Positions 42,973 to 54,304 of a DNA stretch of 64,000 nt are shown piece after piece (the stretch's first letter is position 1; each line of letters begins with the position of its first letter). Source of the stretch: Gari tellinella. Lineage: Eukaryota; Mollusca; Bivalvia; Cardiida; Psammobiidae. The DNA lies in the NCBI GenBank assembly GCA_922989275.2, contig OV277862.1, positions 45,285,786 through 45,349,785 of the forward strand, in the 5' to 3' direction. The notes beneath the pieces were generated by a model, which was not told where the DNA came from, searched no databases, and saw only the letters and a program-made list of their open reading frames with translations. Made by a program: the position numbers and the translations under genes.

Positions 42973-43440
42973 AGAGAATTAACGTACTTCACTGGTAGCG
43001 ATTGATAGTACTTTATTCGGCTCGGGTTTATGTCTGAGCCCGTGTAGAGAAGCAACAACAACAACTATACCGTCAGCTGATGCTATAGAAAAAGGATGGA
43101 AAATATCTAGAAAAACCTAAGATTCGGTGACGATTCTTGAGACTTTTTTGGACTGATCATATTTTTTTAATGTCAGAAGCCAAATAATGCCACAACTTTG
43201 CTTTTATTTGAGTATTTCATTTTATTTTGACAAGTACACCATACGGTTGCGAGTCTCTTTAAACGTGTCCGGGAGAGCGAAGTTCGACTAATGTCATTCG
43301 ACATTTGGGTCCGAAAAGTATCGACGGATAAAGCAGGTTTATGGCTTGACCATGTGTCGGATAAGCCAGGTTATACTGTATAGATTTATTCAACACTTCA
43401 CTCTAACAGTATAATCGGCCTCGTTCAATACGAAATGTTT
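42973..43440. other. No gene recognised
   Basis: A short (TA)n run sits at 42958-42968. 'gcgaagttcgactaatgtc' and 'catgtgtcggataagccagg' near 43270-43370 look like remnants of M5-type ends. Confidence 0.4.
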
Positions 43441-43443
43441 TAA

Positions 43444-43707
43444 GCCATTACCCCATTGTCTGTTTCTAGTTTGAAGACAGGTGGCCACTTAAAGCAGGTT
43501 GAAAGTAAACTTAAAGCAGGTTGAAAGTAAAGCGGAATGTGCCTTAAGGCACATTCTGCTTTATTTTCAGCCTGCTTGAAGTTATTATCTGCTAGAATAT
43601 AGAAAATATGTCTTATGATTCTTATGTGTAGCAGTATAAATTGTAACAATGTTCTTCAGTAGAGGAATAAATTTAAGGCGTAAAAGGCGTATTTATGGAG
43701 TAATGGG
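43444..43707. mobile_element. M4 MITE with TTAA duplication and internal repeat
   Basis: TTAA at 43440-43443 and 43708-43711. The arm word 'cttaaagcaggttgaaagta' is duplicated in tandem on the left side only (43487-43527), which lengthens this copy by about 20 bp. Confidence 0.8.
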
Positions 43708-43858
43708 TTAAATAGATAATTCCATTTGATTACAATTTTACTTTGAACAGTCAATATACCTGAAATTTAGGTTTGAGAGATCAAAGCGTCAGCAGGCATG
43801 CAATATGTCACGTGTACGTACTCTTCACAGAAACAGTGTTTGTAAATGACACATAAAG

Positions 43859-43886
43859 TGGGGGGGGGGGGGGGGGGGGGGGGGGG
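43859..43886. repeat. G-tract
   Basis: An almost pure run of G, followed by M1-like remnants ('cccggtaaaagcgtttgttc', 43899 on). Length is likely unreliable. Confidence 0.85.
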
Positions 43887-44119
43887 CAGAGATTATTGTT
43901 TCCCGGTAAAAGCGTTTGTTCTAAAAAACAATTACATGTATTTTATTGCAATCAGTTTGAACAAGATTAGTTTCCGGTTAATCCGGCGTCTTACCAAGCT
44001 CCAAACGGGGTCTGTTATTCAGAGTTGATAGAATTTTTAATTTTTACACTAAAATGAGCCGTGTCATGACAAAACCAGCCTTATTGCATTGCAACGTACA
44101 GTACTGAACCTTATTCAAT

Positions 44120-44402
44120 TAAATTGATAATCGCAAGCGAATTGCCATCGAATTGCCATAGAATCGCCATCGAATCGGGCGCTTCAAAAAGCAAACCGTG
44201 TGCTTGAGTCGTTTGTCGCGATTTTTCCGAAGCGGTTGTGACAAAAAAATGGAATCGAAAAACATTAACGAAGGCATATTTGCAAATATTGGTGAGATAC
44301 ACAATTCGGGCGTACTTAACGCGTTTATTGCGTTGGAAAATATTCTCAAGCGAATTGCCATCGAATTGCAAGCAAATTGCCATCGAATTGCAAGCGAATC
44401 GT
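44120..44402. repeat. Element with clustered cgaattgccat words at both ends
   Basis: 'gcgaattgccatcgaattgc' and variants occur three to four times at 44138-44175 and again at 44350-44400, on the same strand. Between them lies ~170 bp of higher-GC sequence containing 'gcgcttcaaaaagc'. Short frames on both strands are present without domains. Positions 44403-45164 hold nothing I recognise. Confidence 0.45.
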
Positions 44403-45164
44403 AAAAATTGTTAATATATTAAGGTTCCATAACAGTAGCGTAAGAGGAATCCAATATTGTGATTTATGTTAAAAGTCACTACCCTGTATACCCAATGCAT
44501 AAATTAGTACAGAACGAATCAGGCAGAACACATAACAGACATGTAGCACAGATCAAGCACCGTTGTAAGCCCAGACTCTGTACACTGTTAACCAGTCGGA
44601 CGCTGAACGCGTTCAAAAGCCGAACACAATATAATAATATAATAATGCGTTCAACCATTACCCTAAATCTACTGAACTTACACGATTGCATACAAAGTGT
44701 TTATATTTGAAAGCTAGTTTGAACACTATCGTTCATAGGTTTAGCCCCTAGTGTTCATGGGATGCAATTTAGTCGCTTTATGGATTTGTTTCAGTTTGTC
44801 TAAATTGATTTTCTCACATGATCTCGTATATGCGTTATGCCATGTTATTACATGACTTCATGTTGCTATGGCTTGGAAGTATGACGTATATAACGGAACA
44901 ATGGGCATTTTGATCATTTTTACACTACCAAATCGCTTGAAATCAATAAAAACCGTTTGTATTTCTGAATTGTGATTTAAAGTTGGACATGCTTTCTTCT
45001 TAAAACGTGTGTTCATATAAATGACAAAGCCAAGCTAAGAAAAGCGCGACCTTTAAATAGATGTTTGTTGCTATTGGATATGGAATGTGTGATACGGAAA
45101 AAGGTAGGTCATGACAATTCCGTAAATTTACTCGTTTTTAGGAAAATTTTAAGGTAGAAAAATA

Positions 45165-45310
45165 ATCAAGCAAGGATTTTGGTAAAGACGGGGGATTCTA
45201 TACCCTCGGTTGGTCTGTTCCTGTCGGAAACTCGCTAAAGCTCGTTTTCGACTGGGAACAGACCAACCTCGGATATAGAATCCCCCGGTCTACCAAAAAC
45301 CGTGCTTGAT
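45165..45310. repeat. 146-bp palindrome
   Basis: Arms 'atcaagcaaggattttggt' and 'accaaaaaccgtgcttgat', continuing inward as 'gacgggggattctatacc' and 'ggtctgttcc'. The inner loop is 'gtcggaaactcgctaaagc'. Single copy in the window. Confidence 0.7.
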
Positions 45311-45974
45311 TCTATTAGTTTTACGTTGGCATTCATAGCTGAACACCTTATCTTAAAGTAGTCATTTGAAATCTGAACATATAGTGTTCTGTGTGTATTC
45401 TGTCTTTTAACACTTTTTCCTTGAACATGTTCTAGGCACGTTATATCTGTTGCATGACTCTTGATCACGTCATACGTAAAAAATGAACACTTGACCTGTT
45501 CATTTGGTGTTCAAAATAGGAGCTCGAGGTGTTCAAAATTGGACCCTACCATTTGATTTTAAACACTTGCTGAACGTAACGTTTGTGTTCAACATTTGAA
45601 CACAAAGACGCGTGCAATATCTGTTGCAAGCAGGCGTTCAATAAATGTTCTATATTTGAACACTTGGGTTAACAGTGTATCTGAGCTTGGTCTACACTGC
45701 CCGATACCATGTATAATACAGCTACATGAAATAATAAGATGCATGTGGGTGATGAAGAGTGTAGATCAAGACTAACCGCCGCGACGTTGACGCGATGGCT
45801 AGCCTTGCTCTACACTGTTTGCAGTGCAATAAAGCTGGTGTTGTCATGACTCGGCTCATATGTTTTGCTTCATGTGATTGCGTTGCGTTTGCGATTAGTT
45901 TCGTAAAACGGGAACGAACATATTTCCCTACTCTATACATGTATGTTTCACAAGGGGTTCATGGATATAAGAAG
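45311..45974. other. No gene; one decayed hairpin
   Basis: 'gagtgtagatcaagactaac' with inverted 'gctagccttgctctacac' at 45757-45818 is an M2/M8-like hairpin. This stretch is immediately 3' of the pseudoprotease gene and would contain its 3' UTR; no AATAAA was seen on the minus strand. Confidence 0.45.
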
Positions 45975-46064
45975 TCAAATACTTTGAGGTGTATCTGGTG
46001 AACCTGTTTGTTCTTCTGTAGCCGGGGTAGTTGGTGTTTTGAAAGGATCAATTATATTGTCGGA
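45975..46064 (-). pseudogene. Former C-terminal unit of gene 1, beyond a nonsense change
   Basis: Directly after the stop TAA (46065-46067) the same frame continues as a recognisable sixteenth unit (SDNIIDPFKTPTTPATEEQT, then GSPDTPQSI) and ends at TGA 45975-45977. In other units the stop position is TCA (Ser), so one C-to-A change explains the truncation. The stop could be fixed, polymorphic or a sequencing error. Confidence 0.65.
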
Positions 46065-47480
46065 TTAAGTTCTAATAGGTGGAGCGGTATGTGGTGAACC
46101 TGTCTGCTCTGGCGTAGTCGGGACAGTTTGTGATTTGAAAGGATCAATTATTTTGTCAGATGAAGTTCTAATAGGTGGAGCGGTAACTGGTGAACCTGTT
46201 TGCTCTTCTGAGGTCGGGACAGTTGTCGTTTTGATAGGATCAATTATTTTGTCAGATGATGTTCTAATAGGTGGAGCGGTAACTGGTGAACCTGTTTGCT
46301 CTTCTGAGGTCGGGACAGTTGTCGTTTTGATAGGATCAATAATTTTGTCAGATGAAGTTCCCACAGGTGGAGCGGTAACTGGTGATCCTGTTTGCTCTTC
46401 TGAGGTCGGGACAGTTGTCGTTTTGATAGGATCAATTATTTTGTCAGATGAAGTTCTAATAGGTGGAGCAGTAACTGGTGATCCTGTTTGCTCTTCTGAG
46501 GTCGGGTCAGTTGTCGTTTTGATAGGATCAATTATTTTGTCAGATGAAGTTCTAATAGGTGGAGCGGTAACTGGTGATCCTGTTTGCTCATCTGAGGTCG
46601 GGACAGTTGTCGTTTTGATAGGATCAATTATTTTGTCAGACGATGTTCTAATAGGTGGAGCGGTAACTGGTGATCCTGTTTGCTCTTCTGAGGTCGGGAC
46701 AGTTGTCGTTTTGATAGGATCAATTATTTTGTCGGATGAAGTTCTAATAGGTGGAGCGGTAACTGGTGAACCTGTTTGCTCTTCTGAGGTCGGGACAGTT
46801 GTCGTTTTGATAGGATCAATTATTTTGTCAGATGAAGTTCTAACAGGTGGAGCGGTAACTGGTGATCCTGTTTGCTCTTCTGAGGTCGGGACAGTTGTCG
46901 TTTTGATAGGATCAATTATTTTGTCAGATGAAGTTCTAACAGGTGGAGCGGTAACTGGTGATCCTGTTTGCTCTTCTGAGGTCGGGACAGTTGTCGTTTT
47001 AATAGGATCAATTATTTTGTCAGACGATGTTCTAATAGGCGGAGCGGTAACTGGTGATCCTGTTTGCTCTTCTGAGGTCGGGACAGTTGTCGTTTTGATA
47101 GGATCAATTATTTTGTCAGATGAAGTTCTAATAGGTGGAGCGGTAACTGGTGATCCTGTTTGCTCTTCTGAGGTCGGGACAGTTGTCGTTTTGATAGGAT
47201 CAATTATTTTGCCGGATGATATTCTAACAGGTGGAGCGGTAACTGGTGAACCTGTTTGCTCTTCTGAGGTCGGGACAGTTGTCGTTTTGATAGGATCAAT
47301 TATTTTGCCGGATGATGTTCTAACAGGTGGAGCGGTAACTGGTGATCCTGTTTGCTCTTCTGAGGTCGGGACAGTTGTCGTTTTGATAGGATCAATTATT
47401 TTGTCGGATGAAGTTCTAACAGGTGGAGCTGTATCTGGTGAACCTGTTTGCCCTGGTGTAGTCGGGATAGTTGGTGTCGT
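46065..47480 (-). repeat. 96-bp coding tandem array in gene 1
   Basis: Fifteen in-frame units, 32 residues each, consensus DKIIDPIKTTTVPTSEEQ then TGSPVTAPPIRTSS. The central thirteen are nearly identical at the DNA level, whereas the first (DPFTTPTIPTTPG) and last (DPFKSQTVPTTPE) are diverged, as expected for expansion by unequal exchange from the middle. The antisense strand is also open. Confidence 0.9.
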
Positions 47481-50357
47481 GAAAGGATCAATTGTTATGC
47501 TTTTTGTTGTTGTTTGACTTATTGAAGAGAGTATCCAGTCCCCATAAGCCGGCAATTTGGTGATAACTTTAACACCAGGACTACACACATCGTCCGTGTT
47601 CCATGCAGAGATGACTCCGAGGATATGCCACTGCTGACGTATCTTGCATACATATGGTCCCCCAATATCTTCAAGGCATATACTTGACAGATCTGGTCGC
47701 ATGAACCGATTAAAGCACTGGACTGACGATGGCCGATTTGATGTTACTTCGTCACAGTATGTGTCATTCACTCTGTCAACAACGATTTCTTCGAGGGAAT
47801 TAGCGCAAACTGCACCGTCTGAACAAAATATCGGCTTACCCCAAACCTTTATCCTGCAGTGTTTATCGTAAATATCTTCTATATTAATGCTTTTCATTAC
47901 TTCGGAATTTGATGTAAGGAAAGGCATTGTTCTTACGTCCTCTGGTAATTCTATTGGATTTTCGAGCTTTAGTAGAGCGATGTCGTTTTCATACGTCGCA
48001 TCATCGTAATCGGGATGAATGATCGTTTCTGTGATTTTCCTTAATTTATCGGTGTCTTCCAACACAATGAGATCGAATTCGCCGACGACGCCTGTTTCAG
48101 ATCGTCTCTTTATACAAGAGGCAGCAGTGATTACATAGTTGTCAGACACGAACGTAGCCCCACAGTGAAGCCTTTCTGAACCCTTCCGCAGCAAAGCTAC
48201 CATGGACCGAGAATCGAATGCTTCAGTCACCCTCGAGTTTACAACTCGTCTGTAGGGAGCGCATGTGCACATCTCTGAAATGATATTAACTCATTCACCC
48301 CTGACACTTTTAATGGACACTTCCAATTTCAAATTAAGTAAAGTCCATTATTTTACTATTTATGGTTGATTTTAACAATATATTTTAAAATGACAAACAG
48401 TGTAGACCCTGATCAGAGGGCTCCTTAAGGAGCCCTCTGATCAGAGTCTACACTGTTTGCACAGGACAAGTGTAATCATCGCATCTACACTGTTTGTAAA
48501 TGACGAGTATACTCGTCGCTTGGGTTGAATGTGTTAAAGAAATTGATAGTAAGCTTTACACATTCAACCCTAGCGACTAGTAGATTCGTCTTTACCAAAC
48601 GGTGTACATGTTAAAAACGCACTTGTCCTATTCAAACAGTGTTTAACTAAAATCGTAAAATAGAAAAAGTGTTGGCCCTAACAGGATTCCGTACTTAACC
48701 CTTTAAGCTTCCAGCACCACGGACTTGTTTAGAATATACTCAGAGGGCTAATTTAGACCAGTATTTATTAAACTATCCAGAATCCCGAAAAGACTAGTTC
48801 AAATTTTAAAATTTAAAAAGATCCACAAAAGAGTTAAGGTAATCGTTTAGTTTTAATCGGATTTTTGCGCATATATATAGTGGAGACTCTGTTATTCTTT
48901 CTGATAATTAATGTTTATCTTGGTGGCAAACAGTTTGGAGCCTGATCAGACGCCGGGTTAACCGGTGTCTGATCTGGCTCCAAACTGTTTGCACTGCAAA
49001 AATAGTTTTAGCGTAAACGCGTTTATTGGGAAAGAATAACGATTTCTCCACATGTTATGTTACAGTCAATCTGTGTAATCAGTCATTTCACGTAATGACT
49101 AAACATTTTAGTCATTACGTGAAATGACTGTATCACTTAGTCATTTCACGAAATTCCTGATATTTTCAGTCATTTCATGAAATGACTGAAACTGAAAGGC
49201 CACTTTTAATCAAATTGGCTAGAAATCTTTCACAGGATTCAGGCAATGTGTGAAATGACGTTTATCTAAATAATTAAACAGCAGTTGTTCATTCATATTA
49301 TTCAATATGCATACTTTTGTTTAATACTTAATATCTAATAATTATTTCAGAAAAATTGTACGCATATTTTACTTATTTAAGAGACTTGATTTGTATTACA
49401 GTTAATATGCATGTATTGTTTCAATAGTGTAGTTTGTAAATATTAAGATACACCAAACATTACGATGTAATACATAAAGATAAAGTCAATTTAGTCATTT
49501 CGTGAAATGACTGAATGTGTGTTTTAGTTATGTAACGAAATGACTGAAAATATTAGGTACATGTATTTCATGAAATGACTAAGTGAAACAGTCATTTTAC
49601 GTAATGACTGAAAATTCCAGTCGTTTCATGAAATGACTGATTACACAGATTGACTGTAACACATTTACATTCATTACTGGATTGTCTTTCCATACTTATT
49701 TTTTCCCTAATACAGAGCTAATAAGAACTTTTCATGCATCCTGACATATGGTTGCTTACAATGGAGAATACGTTACTCTTTCCAAAGAAATACGTATACA
49801 TATGGTAAAAAGCATAATGTATATTGCAAACATTTAAGAGCCTTATCAGACGCCGAGTTACCCGACGTCTGATCAGGCTTGAAACCGCTTGCTATCCAGA
49901 TTCAAGTGAGATATCAACATTTTCTTCAAAATGAAGTCATTTTTGCTTTTTATTGAATTGCTTTAAGTCACAAGTTCGATAAACTGCATTTATTAATATC
50001 TTCGCCATTTTAAAGCAGGCTGAATGTAAAACGGAAAGCTCCTAAAGGCGCGTTCTATTTTACTTTCAGTCTGCTTTAAGCTTTCACTTGATTTTAATGA
50101 TAACAAAGCGACGAAGAAAAGGTTATGTAACCATTTCATCAAAGCACTACAATAAAAACCTCTCTGTTACAGCCACTAAAAAGCAATGTGAAAGTAAAAT
50201 CTAAACATTCTGTTTTACTGCCTCCATGCTTTAAGCAGTAACCTGTTGTATACACCTAATAATCAACACAATTTTGTGGTCGTAATAGAGAGGATTTTCT
50301 GTTATAATTATGCTTACCTACGAATACAAGAAGCACCAAGGCATTAGCGAAAAACAT
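46065..50357 (-). CDS. Secreted trypsin-fold pseudoprotease with 32-residue repeat tail (gene 1)
   Basis: Exon 1 (50318-50357) encodes signal peptide MFFANALVLLVFV plus one base; exon 2 (46065-48274) adds the rest, 749 codons in all. Residues ~24-260 are a chymotrypsin-fold domain: GATFVSDNYVITAASC, DIALLKLENP, WGKP, CLEDIGGPYVC and LGVISAWN. The catalytic His is Ser66 and the nucleophile Ser is Ile217; only Asp111 remains, so it should not cleave peptides. The activation site (RRVVNS) has lost the IVGG form. A Thr/Pro-rich tail of fifteen 32-residue units follows. Serine protease homologues elsewhere act as cofactors or binding proteins in innate immunity and clotting; that role is inferred. 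It is transcribed away from gene 2. Confidence 0.85.
48290..48533. mobile_element. M2 MITE with perfect TTAA duplication, 15 bp from an exon
   Basis: TTAA at 48286-48289 and 48534-48537. The hairpin 'gtagaccctgatcagagg' plus 'gctccttaaggagc' is nearly perfect. It is the best-preserved M2 copy and ends 15 nt into the intron from the gene 1 exon 2 boundary, so the acceptor and its pyrimidine tract have almost no unique sequence beyond it. Confidence 0.85.
48879..49050. mobile_element. M1 MITE, left side deleted
   Basis: After 'tagtggagactctgttattc' the sequence skips the 'gtttaaacgcaaacg' and 'cgtagaaaagtacaac' blocks and resumes at 'tgataattaatgtttatc'. Module H and the right end are kept. 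Confidence 0.65.
49063..49656. mobile_element. TA-flanked element with repeated cagtcatttcacg words
   Basis: Ends CAGTCAATCTGTGTAATCAG and its exact complement, TA at 49061-49062 and 49657-49658. 'agtcatttcacgtaatgac' and close variants occur about ten times in both orientations, clustered in the first and last ~150 bp, around an AT-rich middle. It resembles a subterminal-repeat DNA transposon derivative. Confidence 0.75.
50318..50357 (-). CDS. Gene 1 exon 1, signal peptide
   Basis: ATG TTT TTC begins 13 codons (MFFANALVLLVFV) plus one base, then donor g|gtaagc. The length and phase are identical to exon 1 of gene 2 at 56560-56599, which supports both. An AT-rich stretch with TATA-like words lies about 85-110 bp upstream (50440-50490), but no clear single TATA box was chosen. 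Confidence 0.75.
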
Positions 50358-51036
50358 CACTACTTTCTTAAATCTGTAACTTCAAACCCTCCTCTAGATG
50401 AAGTTAGAATATCTCCGTCGCAACTGTGTTCACGGCCACTGACAATATATCATATATTTTTTATTTATGATTATATATAATAGATCTACAATATAATCTT
50501 TATTTGCCATTTAACAGAACAATGCCACATGTATAGCCAGTGTAAATGCTCTTATCAACGAAAATGGCATTTAATGTTCAACTGTATTGATGAAAGCAAA
50601 TAATTGCGTTTGTTAAATACAATATCCGTTTGAAAATATAAGTTATTTTTATTATTATTCAATTTTATTGTAAATGTAGTTATTTGTCTTTTCTTACTTT
50701 GTAAGTACATTTATATAATTTCATGCGAAGCGCTTTTGAACGCCAACTACTGTGTGAAAAGAGCGCTATATAAATCTGGCATAGTAATAATTATGATATA
50801 CTGATAATAATGATGATGATGATTATTATTATTATCATTGTTTTATTGAAACTTTGGGGTGTTTCTGTAAAATCATATGCCAAATATTTATATTTGGACA
50901 GGGAAAATAATTGATAATTTACTTTTAATATTCACTAAAATACTCAACAAATTATTCAGTAAAATTTTGAACTTTCAGACTGATCATCAGTCTGATGACC
51001 AGTGCTAATGTACGGCTATAAACCCTCTCCTGAATA
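50358..51036. other. Gene 1 upstream region
   Basis: AT-rich with a short trinucleotide run (gat/att, 50811-50835). It would contain the gene 1 promoter. No repeat family recognised except an inverted 'cagactgatcatcagtctg' at 50979-50998. Confidence 0.4.
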
Positions 51037-51650
51037 CAGTGCTCCCTCTCTACAACATCACCCTATCAGAGACTATGGGAGATTGTGTATGTTGTGTTTG
51101 TTGTTCGGAAAGAGTTGTTGTAGGGAAAGTAGCTTGCATTTGCAAACAGCTTGAATCCAGATCAGACGCCGCGTAACGCGGCGTCTAATCTCGATTCAAG
51201 CTGTTTGTCACTCGTCACTATGATATTTTCTGTTAAAATATCCATTAGGTGACTTTGACAAAAACAGTAAACTACAGTTTTAAGCAGACGGTATTGTGGC
51301 CGTGAAAGATTGGAAATGATAATTGTCTTGTTTGGGGAGAACAGCAGCAAACGTTGTTGTAAGGAGGAGTCGTTGTTACAGCGGAGAATCTGTTATTCTT
51401 TCCCGTTTAAACGCAAACGTACGCAAACGCAAAGCACTAAAACGTAGAAAAGTACAACTTTTGGACAATTCTTATAATTCATATTTATCTTGGTGGCAAA
51501 CAGTTTGGAGCCTGATCAGACGCCGGGTTACCCGGCGTCTGATCTGGCTCCAAACTGTTTGCAATGCAAATAATAGTTTTAGCGTAAACGCGTTTATTGG
51601 GAAAGAATAACGTTTTCTCCACTGTAAGAGGCTGTGGGGAGGGAGCACTG
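51037..51650. mobile_element. M3 MITE interrupted by an M1 MITE
   Basis: CAGTGCTCCCTCTCTACAAC ... GTGGGGAGGGAGCACTG with TA on both sides (51035-51036, 51651-51652). The module H of M3 is at about 51139-51203. The right arm is split by a complete M1 at 51379-51624. Confidence 0.85.
51379..51624. mobile_element. M1 MITE nested in M3, TA target duplication
   Basis: CAGCGGAGAATC ... GTTTTCTCCACTG with TA at 51377-51378 and 51625-51626. Removing it and one TA restores the M3 arm 'gtcgttgtaagag', so insertion order is M3 first, M1 second. Confidence 0.85.
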
Positions 51651-52960
51651 TACTGTGTTTTAAGAATCTTTCTTGGAGGTGTAATGAAGAATGATAACAT
51701 CAACACATTTAACCCTAGCGACGAATATACTCGTCGTTAACAAAATGCCATTCAATTTAAGTTTTATATGGTTTTATTCGAGCAGGAACAATCTAGAAAA
51801 ATCGCTAAAATCTTAACCCATTATCACATCCTAGGGTCGTTTTAAAATCTGGAGAAATGTGAATATCAACTCACTCTTTCGACGTCAAAATTTACCGTCT
51901 CATTTAATTCTTTCACCACTAAAGATCGTTTAATTCAATACTGGTGTCAGCGTTCATATGAGCTGTGTCATGAGAAAACCTGACTTATTGCATAGAAAAC
52001 AGTGATTATCAAGGCCTGTCGCCGCGTCAAAGACGCGGGGGCTGGTCTTGATCTACTCTGTTTGACACCCACATGCATATAACGTATATTATGTTTCTGT
52101 ATTATACGAGTAAAAGTATTTTGCAGTATAGACCAAACTCAGATACAGAGCGTAGGATGACAACGGTGTTTGATCTGTACAATATTTTAATGCAATAAGT
52201 TTTGTCACGGTACGGCTCAAATCTCTTTTATTAGATTTAAGGCAAAACAGCCAACAAAATATTGATACGAATATTAAACAGGTTGGATTCTTATTAGACG
52301 TCGTGGTCTGATTTGGCTCAATCTGTTTGAAATTCAATGTAGACGTACGTCCTTTGAGTGAGGATATGTTTGCTTGAAGAGAGTATCTCTTGTCATCCTA
52401 TAACAGAATGGTATGTTTGGAAGTAAACTTTACGTTTAAAGGGATACGTGCGTGTTTAAAAAAAAACCACCAGAACTAATGGAAGGTACTACATGTTGAA
52501 ATTAGGTCTATGTTAATTAACTAAAGTAGAATCGTAATGAGTGTCAAACAGTTTTGGCCCTGAACAGACGCCGTGTTCTGGGTCCAAACTGTTTGCCAAT
52601 AACCAATGTTCTCTGGGTAAAGTTCAGTCATCCTATGATATTGATTGTAATCAACACGATCTAAACCTGCCATACCCTTATTGATCCACATAACCAAGTT
52701 AAAGTCCAGATTTCTGAGAAAGTTTATATGATAATAAAAATGCCATAGTTATCAATGCATGTTATCAACATATCTTTATAGAATTTTTAAAATCGCTCGT
52801 ACAGCCATAGACGACCACAATCCATCTTGCAGACAGTTTGGATCTGGATCAGACACCGACAAACGCGGCGTCTGATCTTGATCCGAATTGTTTGATACTG
52901 TAATCGAATACTTCTTCAGCCATACTTCCTGAAATTTAACTTTGAAACGACAGTGCTTAA
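51651..52960. repeat. Intergenic; decayed M2 and M8 hairpins
   Basis: M2 end 'aaccctagcgacgaatatac' at 51710. Hairpins at 52006-52070 (gccgcgtcaaagacgcgg), 52280-52335, 52545-52590 and 52830-52895 (gatctggatcagacaccg) are weakened module H copies with varying loops. No gene. Confidence 0.5.
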
Positions 52961-53203
52961 CCCTTTCCCTTATAGAAGTGACTTTTGGCACTTGCATTGT
53001 ATTCATCCGCTGAAGAAAATAGTTCCAATATATACCGTAATGAACATATGTCATATTTAATACTTTCCTTATTCTAGCAGGTAATAGCTTAAAGCAGGCT
53101 GAAAGAAAGGCAGAATGCGCCATATGACGCATTCTGCTTTACTTTCAACCTGCTTAAAGTAGTCACCTATTTTCAAAACTAGAAATGGCTATGGGGTAAA
53201 GGG
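52961..53203. mobile_element. M4 MITE, reverse orientation, TTAA duplication
   Basis: TTAA at 52957-52960 and 53204-53207. Begins 'ccctttcccttatagaag', ends 'ctatggggtaaaggg'. Core hairpin 'aaagcaggctgaaagaaagg' with complement. Confidence 0.8.
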
Positions 53204-53440
53204 TTAATACAAGATTGACTGTATATTTGTCATGATGAATTACAGGAAAGACAAACCTTTATCGTGCTAGTTATAAAATGTTTGACTGTGCTACATGTTT
53301 AGTTCCAGATCAGACACCGATCAAATCTACATGTAATCAGGATACACACAGTTTGTCATTCGTATCGATTTTCTTCTGCTCAAAAGAACAGACTCAACTT
53401 GGAATGCAAAATAATTTGAAGGCCACAAATTTGAAACATA

Positions 53441-53675
53441 CAGTTATTCTTTCCCAATAAAACGCGTTTACGCTAAAACTATTATTTTCACTGCAAACAG
53501 TTTGGAGCCAGATCAGACGCCGGGTAACCGGCGTCTGATCAGGCTCCAAACTGTTTGCAACCAAGATAAAGATGAATTACCAGAATTGTCAAAAAGTTGT
53601 ACTTTTCTACGTTTTAGTGTTTTGCGTTTGCGTACGTTTGCGTTTAAACGGGAAAGAATAACAGATTATCCACTG
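53441..53675. mobile_element. M1 MITE, left terminus shortened
   Basis: CAGTTATTCTTTCCCAATAA to GATTATCCACTG with TA on both sides. The usual 'tggagaatctg' after the first CAG is missing, which removes most of the left terminal repeat. Positions 53208-53438 contain only a decayed hairpin near 53300-53350. Confidence 0.75.
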
Positions 53676-53719
53676 TACCTGATAGGAACTAACCGCTTCT
53701 ATGATGGACACTATATGTG

Positions 53720-54302
53720 TACTTTCAAACAGTGAATATCCTGATCAGAGGGTCCCTTACGGGACCCTCTAATCAGGATCTACACTGTTTGTTTCACTTT
53801 TATTTTTTCTAAAATTGTTTTCTTGAAAGAGCCCTCAAATTAACATATATAATTATACTGGTGGCAGTTCAAAGGTTGGATAGTCATTCTTTTTAAATAT
53901 AACCATAGAAAATGTAAATGTTTAGATAATCTTTGGCACTATTGGCATGGGCCAGAGATCATAGATTGCTAGAAACTAGAAACAAACCAGCTCTACTAAC
54001 AACAAGGAGCAAAAACTAAACACAAATGTGTATGCTTGAATAAGATCTTCGTACCTTCTAGCCTAGAATCTCACGACAACTTCACTGCCTGGCAAATCTT
54101 GACATGTGCCAAAACCCGTACCTGTGAACACTAACTTGTCCAATGCAAACAGTGAAGATCCTGATCAGAGGGCCCTTCAGGAGCCCTCTTATAAGTGTTT
54201 ACACTGTTTGTCTTATTGTAAAATATTGCAAACAACAACCATGAATAGTAGAAAATGGACAACTGGTATTGTCCATTTAACATTTAAGGGCCAGTGTGGT
54301 TT
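53720..54302. repeat. Two M2 elements
   Basis: A near-perfect hairpin at 53730-53793 (gtgaatatcctgatcagagg / gtccc..gggac) and a second at 54147-54212 (gtgaagatcctgatcagagg) with M2 flanks 'aaatggacaactggtattgt'. Between them (53830-54085) nothing is recognised. Confidence 0.6.
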
Positions 54303-54304
54303 AC

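Larger units (their letters stand above)
48275..50317. other. Gene 1 intron 1, filled with MITEs
   Basis: 2043 nt, donor GTAAGC and acceptor ATTTCAG on the minus strand. It contains M2 (48290-48533), a half M2 (48545-48645), a shortened M1 (48879-49050), a 594-bp TA-flanked element (49063-49656), an M1 remnant (49756-49900) and two M4 hairpins (50010-50090, 50180-50240). Confidence 0.7.

Noticed and set aside
46135..47517. 460-codon open frame on the plus strand
   Set aside because: It is the antisense of the gene 1 repeat array. A 96-bp unit without stops on one antisense frame stays open throughout; it has no signal, splice site or domain.
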